NCBI RefSeq assembly: GCF_003986955.1
Contig: NZ_PIPN01000003.1
Coordinates: 372,001 to 436,000 of the forward strand
DNA length: 64,000 nucleotides
Direction of reading: 5' to 3'
From: Aliidiomarina sedimenti
GTDB lineage: Bacteria; Pseudomonadota; Gammaproteobacteria; Enterobacterales; Alteromonadaceae
The position numbers and the translations under genes are program-made. Below are positions 1-6,789 of this stretch, piece after piece. A model generated the notes under the pieces. The model did no database searches. It saw only the letters and a program-made list of their open reading frames with translations, and was not told the origin of the DNA. Numbering within the stretch: the stretch's first letter is position 1; each line of letters opens with the position of its first letter.

Positions 1-182
1 TTCAGTCGCCACTCGTCTGGTGCCTCGAAAACGCCACTGAGCTGGATACCATGGGCTTCGCTGACTGGCTCGAACGAGGTGCTCTGTTCGGCGGCACTGG
101 TTGACGTTGAATGGGTACAGGCAGTAAGCACGGCAGCTAACACGCAGGCAAGGACTGGTTTAAGGAGCGACTGTTTTGACAT
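1..182 (-). CDS. Partial lipoprotein, N-terminal 60 residues only
   Basis: This reading frame begins at an ATG (complement of 180-182) and runs off the left edge of the window, so only about 60 residues are visible. The N-terminus has a basic start, a hydrophobic stretch and a lipobox ending VLTAC with Cys22. This predicts a type II signal peptide and a lipid-anchored envelope protein. After the Cys comes a Ser/Thr-rich linker. The visible part matches no family I recognise, so no function is assigned. It is transcribed in the same direction as the next lipoprotein gene (384-956), across a gap of about 200 nt with no obvious terminator. Confidence 0.6.
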   Translation of the reverse strand, partial: MSKQSLLKPVLACVLAAVLTACTHSTSTSAAEQSTSFEPVSEAHGIQLSGVFEAPDEWRL

Positions 183-383
183 GAATTAAATCCATCTAAT
201 TTGGCGTCAAATAGTAACCAATAACGCAGCGTAAAAGAATAGGTCATCTGCTATAGCGACTGGTGATTTCGCGGAGTAAGGGGGCTGATAGGATGGGGTG
301 CGCGGCAGGCACGATGCTTTTGTTCGTGCCTCGCTGTCTGCAAAGGACTGTTAGTTATGGACTGTCAGTTAAAAGCTGTGCGT

Positions 384-956
384 TTAATTGCGTGCTACGC
401 AGCGACCATTTTCAAGTGTCACCTGGGGTTGCGGGGTTACGTCGCACGTGCTCATCATCCCTTCTGCGGCATGCATCATGGCATCCAGCTCGCGGTAGCG
501 CTGGGCGCGCTTTTCCAGATTCGCGATGTCCTCGTCGCTGAGGTCTTTTTGTGAATACACCACATAGCTTTCCGGACCACCGCAGGGCTTGTCGCCAAGG
601 GCAAAGAAGGCGCACTGGTCCTGACTGTCAGCTTCGTTATTGCGGGTGTATGAGGTGAGGTAGGTGCGCAGTTCAGCGTGTTCTTCGGCTTGTTGCTGGG
701 TGAATTCTTGCATTTGGTTACGCCCCTGTATGTCGTTCTCGGGTCTGAGTTCTGAGTCAGCTGGGGCGGGTTGTGCGCTGCGCATGGTGGTTGCGTCGCG
801 CTCACCTGCGGTGCCGGTGTCCTGATCTTCGGCTTGCTGTCGTTGCTGGACCTGTTGGGTAGGGTTGGTTGGGTCGCCTTGCTGATCATCCGGGTCGCTG
901 CAGGCTGTTAAGCCGAGTGCGGTTAACAGGGCAATGGCTAATGCATAATTCTTCAT
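384..956 (-). CDS. Putative lipoprotein of unknown function
   Basis: The predicted protein has 190 residues. I chose the ATG at 956 (MKNYALA) over the ATG at 965 because an AAAGGA ribosome-binding site lies 8 nt before the former and overlaps the latter. A signal peptide ends in a lipobox, LTAC, with Cys19, so the protein is probably anchored in the outer or inner membrane. The mature protein starts with a disordered Asp/Gln/Glu/Thr-rich segment of about 70 residues, followed by a more ordered part with four cysteines that could form disulfides in the periplasm. I do not recognise a family. It is divergent from the TonB-dependent receptor gene, with a 255-nt gap in which I see no clear motif. 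Confidence 0.7.
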   Translation of the reverse strand: MKNYALAIALLTALGLTACSDPDDQQGDPTNPTQQVQQRQQAEDQDTGTAGERDATTMRSAQPAPADSELRPENDIQGRNQMQEFTQQQAEEHAELRTYLTSYTRNNEADSQDQCAFFALGDKPCGGPESYVVYSQKDLSDEDIANLEKRAQRYRELDAMMHAAEGMMSTCDVTPQPQVTLENGRCVARN

Positions 957-1211
957 AACGGGCATCCTTTAATGTTGCTGGAAATGGTACTGATCATGTT
1001 ACTGACTTCATAGAAAGCCATTTAGTGGCAGGCAGAGTTATGCCTTACGATGCTTCAAGGTATAGCTAACATTGCGGGTATATTCAAAGAACGGCTGCGT
1101 TTTAGGTGGCTTCTGGTAGCAAAGGCTTAGCAAAAATTATGTAAAACGGAGGGTGGAAACGGGGTGGTTGTTTACTATTTGTTAACTACTACCCGCTGCC
1201 GGAGGTGCCTT

Positions 1212-4064
1212 GTGCGCTTAAATGAACGTCGTTCTCTCAATTCTGTTAATAAGCCCAGTTATCTGCGTGTCTGTCTTTTTGTAGCCTTAAGCGGGGGCGC
1301 GCTGGTCAGCCCTGTGTACGCACAACAAAGTGATGTCGAAGAGGACGAGGCTGCTGAACCTGCGATTGAACGCATCCGGGTGGTTGGCTCAAATATTCGC
1401 GGAGCGCGCGCGGCGGGTAACCTGCCGGTAACGGTACTCAGCGAGGAGGATATTCGGGCGACCGGGGCGGCGACTGGCGATGAGCTGCTGCGCTCGATTC
1501 CGCAGATTGGTGATATCAGTTTTAATAACGAACGCACCATTGGTGGTGTCAACGACGCTCGCGGCGATGTAGCGTCGATTAACCTGCGCGGGATTGGCAC
1601 CGGCAATACGCTGACCCTTTTGAACGGGCGGCGGCTGGTGCTGCACCCCGGAACGCAAACGGAAAATTTTGTGCCGGTGACGACGGTGAACTCGAATACT
1701 TTGCCGGTACGAGGCCTGAGCCGGCTCGAAGTATTGCGCGACGGAGCGGCGGCGATTTACGGCTCGGACGCAGTCGCCGGGGTGGTTAACTATGTGCTGA
1801 AAGATGACGTGGACGGCACTCAGGTGGCAGCGAATTATGGTGCCTCTGATGGCACCTCGTTTGACCAGATGACGCTGACCGCGCTGCATGGCCGCACATT
1901 TAATGACAATCAGACGTACCTTAGTTTGTCCGCGGCGTATTACACCCGTACCGGGATAATGGCCAGTGAGCGGGATTATTCCGGCAATAGTGATTTGCGT
2001 TTTCACCCGGATATCCCGGCGGGATTTGAAGGCAATCCGTCACTGGATAACCGTCTGATTGCGAGCCCCTGGGGGCACTTTATCGGCGACTCGATTGGTA
2101 CTGTGCATATTCAGCCGGCGGGCAGTGAAAACTGTGAGTACGTGGTCGACGATGAGGTGTGTGCGGCGAGCGGCACCGCGGATCGTGACTGGTATTATGA
2201 TCCGGCACTTGAGGATCAGTCGATGACCTCGGATGTGGATCGCTTTAACGTGTTTGGCTATCTGACCCACCAGATTAACGACAACCTGGAGTTTTTTGCT
2301 GAAGGTTTGTGGTACACGGCTGAGTCGACCCGCTTGCGTGAACAGAACGCTAACCTGGCTGCGCAACGTTTTACCATTGCTGCGGATGCGGCGTACAACC
2401 CCTTTGGTGAAGATGTGCTGTTGCGCAATTACCGTGCGGTGGATGCGGGAGGACGGCGGATTGTGGTCGACGATGACAGCTACCGCACGCTGGCCGGGCT
2501 GCGTGGCATGTTTGGATATTGGGACTGGGAAAGTGCGGTGCTGTACTCGCGGGCGACCACGCTGGATATGGATTACAACCGCATTCGCGGCGATGCACTG
2601 CAAAATGCGATTAACCAGACCGACCCTGATTTGGCCTATAACCCGTTTTTAGGTGGTGACCCAACGAGTCCGAATTCGGGTACCTTGCGGCGTAACCCGC
2701 AGTCGGTGATTGATACCTTTACCGTGGATGTGTTTCGGGAAAGTACCAGCGAGCTGGCGCTATGGGACTTTAAACTGTCCAACCCGGCGGTGTTTGACTG
2801 GTATGCGGGCGCCATTGGGGCCGCGGTTGGCGTTGAATACCGCTATGAAGCCTACGAAGATGAACGGGACCCGCTGTTAAGTGGTGAATTGCCTTTTGTT
2901 GACCAGGTGACTGGCGAGCTTTTATCGGACAGCGCGGCATTAGGCAGTAGCTCGACGCCGTCGGCGGATGGTAACCGCGATGTGATGTCGGTTTATGCGG
3001 AGTTGGAAGTGCCTTTGCATGCGACGTTGGATATGCAGCTGGCGGCCCGTTATGAAGACTTTTCGGATGTGGGAAGTGTGCTTAAACCTAAGCTGGCTTT
3101 GGCCTGGGGACCTGCGGACTGGGTTCAGTTGCGGGCGGCTTACACCGAGGGCTTTCGCGCACCGAATCTGCCGCAAGTGGTGGAGCAAGGTGTGACACGT
3201 TCGAATACCCGGTATGACCCCTTGCTGGACATGCGTTATGGCGTGGCGGAAGTGCGCGGCGGCAACGTGGAGCTGGAGCCGGAAGAAAGTGAAAACCTGT
3301 CCTATGGGGTGGCGTTGTCGCCGCTTGAGAATTTACTGATTACGGTCGACTGGTGGAACATTGAGCAGGTCGGTACGGTGGGGATTCTGAATAGCCAGAC
3401 CCACTTGTTGTACGACGCGTTGCTGCGTGCAGAGGGGTCGGTGAACGAGGCGATTGTGCGCAATGACGCGGGCGAGGTGCTTTATATTGAGAACCAGTAT
3501 GGCAACCTTAACCCGCGCACCACCGAAGGGATGGACGTTAGTGTAAGTTATAGCCTGCCGACGGACATGGGTACTTTCCGCTTTAACCTTAATGCGGCTC
3601 AGCTGACCAAGTTTGAGCAAACGCCGGACCCTATTAGCGCGCTGGTGATTGCGGAGCAGGCGGCGGGGAATCCAGCATTGCCGCAGGACATTGCGGTTTT
3701 GGGGGCGGGTGATTTGCGCCGTTCGAACGGCAACCCTGAATGGCGTGGTTTTGCCTCGGTGGGCTGGGAGTACCGCCAATGGGGGACCCAGTTACGGGTT
3801 AATTATATTAGTGATTTTGACAATACCAGTGTGACCAACGACGACGGAGAGGCTATGCCTATTCCGAGTATGACGACCTACGATGTGTTTGCTGATTACC
3901 GCATTCGTGCCGCGAACTGGCTGGATGAGAGTCGTATCCGCCTTGGCGTGCGCAACCTGACTGATGAGGCGCCACCTGTTGCCAGCGCCAGTTTCGGCTA
4001 TATTTCAGATGTGCATTCGAATCGTGGGCGGTATGTTTATCTGGATTACAGCATTGCGTTTTGA
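1212..4064 (+). CDS. TonB-dependent outer membrane receptor
   Basis: This is an outer-membrane beta-barrel receptor of about 950 residues for active uptake of a large substrate, energised by TonB-ExbBD. I chose the GTG at 1212 because a GGAGG site lies just before it at about 1200-1204; a GTG at 1164 is possible and would add 16 residues. A signal peptide ends near VYAQQ. A plug domain follows, with the typical stretch RLEVLRDGAAAIYGSDAVAG, then a long barrel that ends in a C-terminal Phe (DYSIAF) as outer-membrane proteins do. The substrate cannot be read from the sequence. The overlapping downstream carboxypeptidase suggests peptides or peptide-linked compounds, but that is inference. Confidence 0.9.
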   Translation: MRLNERRSLNSVNKPSYLRVCLFVALSGGALVSPVYAQQSDVEEDEAAEPAIERIRVVGSNIRGARAAGNLPVTVLSEEDIRATGAATGDELLRSIPQIGDISFNNERTIGGVNDARGDVASINLRGIGTGNTLTLLNGRRLVLHPGTQTENFVPVTTVNSNTLPVRGLSRLEVLRDGAAAIYGSDAVAGVVNYVLKDDVDGTQVAANYGASDGTSFDQMTLTALHGRTFNDNQTYLSLSAAYYTRTGIMASERDYSGNSDLRFHPDIPAGFEGNPSLDNRLIASPWGHFIGDSIGTVHIQPAGSENCEYVVDDEVCAASGTADRDWYYDPALEDQSMTSDVDRFNVFGYLTHQINDNLEFFAEGLWYTAESTRLREQNANLAAQRFTIAADAAYNPFGEDVLLRNYRAVDAGGRRIVVDDDSYRTLAGLRGMFGYWDWESAVLYSRATTLDMDYNRIRGDALQNAINQTDPDLAYNPFLGGDPTSPNSGTLRRNPQSVIDTFTVDVFRESTSELALWDFKLSNPAVFDWYAGAIGAAVGVEYRYEAYEDERDPLLSGELPFVDQVTGELLSDSAALGSSSTPSADGNRDVMSVYAELEVPLHATLDMQLAARYEDFSDVGSVLKPKLALAWGPADWVQLRAAYTEGFRAPNLPQVVEQGVTRSNTRYDPLLDMRYGVAEVRGGNVELEPEESENLSYGVALSPLENLLITVDWWNIEQVGTVGILNSQTHLLYDALLRAEGSVNEAIVRNDAGEVLYIENQYGNLNPRTTEGMDVSVSYSLPTDMGTFRFNLNAAQLTKFEQTPDPISALVIAEQAAGNPALPQDIAVLGAGDLRRSNGNPEWRGFASVGWEYRQWGTQLRVNYISDFDNTSVTNDDGEAMPIPSMTTYDVFADYRIRAANWLDESRIRLGVRNLTDEAPPVASASFGYISDVHSNRGRYVYLDYSIAF

Positions 4065-5463
4065 CCCCTATTGCGTACCAGCGTTGGTGTGTTTGATGTT
4101 TGCTGGCGGAAGTGATGGGGTTCCGGTTGAAGTGGCGTTAGAGCGTTTGGCTGCGGAGGAGGCGGTTGTGCCTTCGGTGGGGGTTGGCGCTTCGGTTATG
4201 GGGGCGGCTTTGGCTGAAGCCGGGGCTGAATTGGCTGCGGTTGACGATGATGTAGCTGAAGCTGAAGCAGTGTCCTCGCAAGATGAGGGGGCGGACGCTG
4301 AAGCTGGTGGCCCTGAGGAAGGTGAGGGCTCTGAGCAAGATCAGGAAGCGAGTGATGAACCAACTACCTGGGTCAGCTGCGATTTCTCAGATGTCCGTTT
4401 TAGTGCTGAGTTTCCACAAGGTCGTTTTGGTCGTTGTGAACGTGGCGACGATGGACGTTTGATCCTCCATCTGGAGCCGGAAAGTACGCCGATAAACCCC
4501 AGCCCCTGGCATGCTTTTACGATTGAGTCTGATGAACCCCGCACGATTGAAATTGAAATTCGAAGTGAGCATGCACGTACGCGTTACCGGCCGAAAATCA
4601 GCCTTGATCGGACGACCTGGGATGTCATGGATTTCGAAAGCGAAGGCAGTTCGCAGTTTTTTACGGTTGAGGTGGGGCCTGAGAAAATATGGATTGCCGG
4701 GCAGGAATTGTTTGATAACAATGACTATCAGGTTTGGCTGGCGCAACTTGAAGAGCGGTATGAGCATTTGCAGCGGATACAGCTTGGCCGTAGCGAAGAG
4801 GATCGTGAGTTACCGGCGCTGGTTCACTACGGGGCGGGCAATGAATGGTTGCTGCTTTTGGGGCGACAACATCCTCCGGAGATTACCGGGGCGATGGCAA
4901 TGCGGACTTTTGTTGAGGCGCTGCTGGATACGCCGGTGTTTAGTGAGGCATTCCTTGATCGTTACAATGTATTGATTGCGCCGAACTTGAATCCGGACGG
5001 CGTGGCGGGGGGACACTGGCGGCACAATGCGAACGGGGTCGACCTTAACCGGGACTGGTTTAGCCTGGAACAGGCGGAAACGCAGGCGGTTGATGCCTTT
5101 ATCCGGGAGCTGCTTGATGAGGGGGGCGAGCTGGTTTACGGGGTTGATTTTCACTCGACCTTTCGCGACGTTTATTACACCACGCCGGGGGACTACCTCG
5201 ACAAAGAGCCGGATTTTAGTTTTGACTGGCTGAATATGCTGGCTGCTGCGGTGGCACCGAATCCGGTGCGCGAGATACCCGCGGCCAACCCGGCGCAGGG
5301 CAATTTTAAACAGTACATGGCGGATACCCATGGTACGCACGCGGTGACTTATGAAGTGGCCGATGACAGCGACCGGATGGTAATTGATCTGATAGCGACC
5401 CATGCGGCGCGCACTTTGATGGCTTATATGCTGGTGCGGCCGTTGCCGGATGAGGCTGATTGA
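4033..5463 (+). CDS. M14-type zinc carboxypeptidase-like protein
   Basis: The protein resembles M14 metallocarboxypeptidases. It has an HPPE zinc-binding motif (H-x-x-E), the block NLNPDG...HWRHNANGVDLNRDW, a later FHST histidine and a candidate catalytic Glu in TYEVADD near the C-terminus. The N-terminal third is odd: after a short hydrophobic segment that may be a signal peptide comes an Ala/Glu/Asp/Gly-rich low-complexity stretch (about 4130-4360), then a beta-rich domain. The start is uncertain. The ATG at 4033 overlaps the receptor gene by 32 nt, and a TTG at 4054 is an alternative; neither has a strong ribosome-binding site. The overlap implies co-transcription and translational coupling with the receptor. 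A joint role in peptide use is inferred. Confidence 0.8.
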   Translation: MFIWITALRFDPYCVPALVCLMFAGGSDGVPVEVALERLAAEEAVVPSVGVGASVMGAALAEAGAELAAVDDDVAEAEAVSSQDEGADAEAGGPEEGEGSEQDQEASDEPTTWVSCDFSDVRFSAEFPQGRFGRCERGDDGRLILHLEPESTPINPSPWHAFTIESDEPRTIEIEIRSEHARTRYRPKISLDRTTWDVMDFESEGSSQFFTVEVGPEKIWIAGQELFDNNDYQVWLAQLEERYEHLQRIQLGRSEEDRELPALVHYGAGNEWLLLLGRQHPPEITGAMAMRTFVEALLDTPVFSEAFLDRYNVLIAPNLNPDGVAGGHWRHNANGVDLNRDWFSLEQAETQAVDAFIRELLDEGGELVYGVDFHSTFRDVYYTTPGDYLDKEPDFSFDWLNMLAAAVAPNPVREIPAANPAQGNFKQYMADTHGTHAVTYEVADDSDRMVIDLIATHAARTLMAYMLVRPLPDEAD

Positions 5464-5494
5464 TGGCGTTTAATGGCTTGGGCCAGCGGCGCTT

Positions 5495-5965
5495 TTAGCG
5501 GCGCATGACGATGGCGGTTTCTTTTTTTCTTGCCGGGGGAACGGGAGGGTAGTAGCCGGGGCGTCGGCCGATGTCCTGAAAACCGTACTTTCTATATAGG
5601 GCGATGGCACTTCGGTTGCTTTCGCGCACTTCCAGAAATACTTTGTATTGCGGCTGGTTTTGCTTGTCGCTGGCGTAATTGAGCACGTCTTTTAGCAACA
5701 ATGCACCGTAGCCTTTGCCCTGATGCTCCGGGTGGACGGCGATATTCATTAGGGTGACTTCGTCGGCGACCAGACGGCAAATGGTGAAGCCTACGGGCTT
5801 TTGGTCGACGTACAGGGCCTGGGTGCGGTAGTACTTGCCGGTGCAGTCATTGAATGAGGTGCGCGACCAGGGCGCGCCATGGGCCGCGCATTCAATCAAA
5901 TAGAATTCGGGGGCGCTGATGTCGCAGGGGGCAATTAGTTTAGCCAGAGTTTCAGCTGGTTCCAT
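5495..5965 (-). CDS. rimI: Ribosomal protein S18-alanine N-acetyltransferase
   Basis: This is a GNAT-fold enzyme of 156 residues that transfers acetyl from acetyl-CoA to the N-terminal alanine of ribosomal protein S18. Visible motifs are the acetyl-CoA loop HPEHQGKGYG and the C-terminal block NRSAIALYRKYGF, both typical of RimI. I chose the ATG at 5965, which makes the gene overlap the 3' end of holD by 31 nt on the same strand. The holD-rimI order is the same as in Escherichia coli and supports both calls. The substrate gene rpsR is also in this window, at 61052. The gene converges on the carboxypeptidase gene with a gap of about 30 nt. Confidence 0.9.
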   Translation of the reverse strand: MEPAETLAKLIAPCDISAPEFYLIECAAHGAPWSRTSFNDCTGKYYRTQALYVDQKPVGFTICRLVADEVTLMNIAVHPEHQGKGYGALLLKDVLNYASDKQNQPQYKVFLEVRESNRSAIALYRKYGFQDIGRRPGYYPPVPPARKKETAIVMRR

Positions 5966-6453
5966 AGGTCGCGTTTTTCGTCCGGGCTTAATGTGGTCTT
6001 GCACCATGGGGTAATATCCAGGTGCGGTTGCTGTGGATCGGCTTTTATTTCTGTCAGCTGTTGCTGCAAATGACTGCTGAGATCTTTCAGCCACGGATAC
6101 AACTCCACCGGCAAACGCTCCGCCGTCCGCAACGTCCATCCCCCCAACCGATAGTGAAATTCAACATTCGAGCGCGGGGCTTGATCATTGAATTCCGACT
6201 CCGATTCAACATTCGAGCGCGGGGCTTGATCATTGAATTCCGACTCCGATTCAACATTCGAGCGCGGGGCTTGATCATTGAATTCCGACTCCGATTCAAC
6301 ATTCAGGCGCGGGGCTTGATCATTGAATGTTTGAGCGGTTGCTGATGGTTGGACGAATGAGTACAGCGGAATGCCGAGTGCCTGAAGGCTCTCGAGCTGA
6401 TGTCTGGTCCATTTGCTGGTTGCCGTTGCGGGCTTGTCGGGAGAATCGTTCAT
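5935..6453 (-). CDS. holD: DNA polymerase III psi subunit with in-frame repeat insertion
   Basis: Psi links the clamp loader to chi and single-strand binding protein in the replicative polymerase holoenzyme. The N-terminal segment (RHQLESLQALGIPLYSF) resembles the start of HolD, the C-terminal segment (ITPW...KRDLWNQL) fits the family, and the neighbour is rimI. Start: ATG at 6453, 24 nt after tRNA-Trp. Length is 172 residues. Residues 43-98 are a foreign-looking tandem array: four 11-residue units FNDQAPRxNVE joined by SESE linkers, encoded by the palindromic repeat at 6160-6327. Without it the protein would be about 116 residues, near or slightly below the usual size. The frame stays open, so the gene is probably functional; whether the insert affects activity is unknown. 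Confidence 0.8.
   Translation of the reverse strand: MNDSPDKPATATSKWTRHQLESLQALGIPLYSFVQPSATAQTFNDQAPRLNVESESEFNDQAPRSNVESESEFNDQAPRSNVESESEFNDQAPRSNVEFHYRLGGWTLRTAERLPVELYPWLKDLSSHLQQQLTEIKADPQQPHLDITPWCKTTLSPDEKRDLWNQLKLWLN
6160..6327 (-). repeat. Four tandem 33-nt palindromic repeats inside holD
   Basis: Units begin at 6160, 6205, 6250 and 6295, an exact 45-nt period made of a 33-nt element plus a 12-nt linker (TTCCGACTCCGA). Three units are identical; the one at 6295 differs by two bases. Each element begins TTCAA and ends TTGAA, with inner arms related to TCAAGC/GCTTGA around a CCCCGCG core, so it can fold as an imperfect hairpin. All four share one orientation. Both 33 and 45 are multiples of three, and the holD frame reads through without a stop, giving 56 inserted residues. 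Related copies lie at 6643-6720, 8847-8925 and 10310-10388. Confidence 0.95.
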
Positions 6454-6476
6454 GGTTCTGATGCTAGCATGAAAGT

Positions 6477-6553
6477 TGGCAGGGGTGGAGGGATTCGAAC
6501 CCCCAACCGTCGGTTTTGGAGACCGCTGTTCTACCAATTGGAACTACACCCCT
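6477..6553 (-). tRNA. tRNA-Trp (anticodon CCA)
   Basis: The complement reads AGGGGTGTAGTTCCAATTGG and onward, with the anticodon loop CTCCAAA flanked by a GCGGT/ACCGAC stem, a GGTTCGAATCC T-arm and an encoded GCCA 3' end. The seven-base acceptor stem AGGGGTG closes with CACCCCT. The sequence is close to Escherichia coli tRNA-Trp. The length of 77 nt includes the CCA tail. The holD start lies 24 nt downstream, so tRNA and holD-rimI may share a transcript. Confidence 0.96.
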
Positions 6554-6570
6554 GCCGATTGGTGCAGAGC

Positions 6571-6598
6571 ATTATACTGGCCCCCTTTGTTCAGGCAA
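6571..6598 (-). promoter_or_regulatory. Sigma70-type promoter for tRNA-Trp
   Basis: On the minus strand, TTGCCT (complement of 6593-6598) and a perfect TATAAT (complement of 6571-6576) are separated by 16 nt. The expected transcription start lies about 10 nt before the tRNA 5' end. A GC-rich segment between the -10 box and the start fits a stable-RNA promoter. Confidence 0.7.
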
Positions 6599-6642
6599 GG
6601 GAAAATTCGCTGCAGCGCAACCATTTGCGCAAATATCGAACA

Positions 6643-6720
6643 TTCAACGATCAAGCGCGGGGCTTGAACATTGAATTTCGATTTAGATTCAACATTCAAG
6701 CCCCGCGCTCGATCGTTGAA
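6643..6720. repeat. Inverted pair of 33-nt palindromic repeats
   Basis: Two 33-nt elements (6643-6675 and 6688-6720) lie in opposite orientation with a 12-nt spacer. Both keep the TTCAA...TTGAA ends; the first has the GCGCGGGGC core and the second the complementary GCCCCGCGC core, so the whole 78 nt can form one long hairpin as well as two short ones. The pair sits between the tRNA-Trp promoter and the divergent lipoprotein gene at 6790. Confidence 0.93.
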
Positions 6721-6789
6721 TGGTGGTGACGGGCGGTTGCTTTGTGGGTATGATTTAGCGCAATAATTCTTATAAACACGGAGTGTTCG

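Noticed and set aside
1389-2006. Long frame on the minus strand inside the TonB-dependent receptor gene
   Set aside because: It is a shadow of the real gene on the plus strand, with no ribosome-binding site and an amino-acid composition typical of antisense frames.
6160-6327. Possible CRISPR array (four direct repeats with regular spacing)
   Set aside because: The spacers are only 12 nt and identical, the unit lies inside a protein gene, and no cas gene is present. It is a tandem palindromic repeat.
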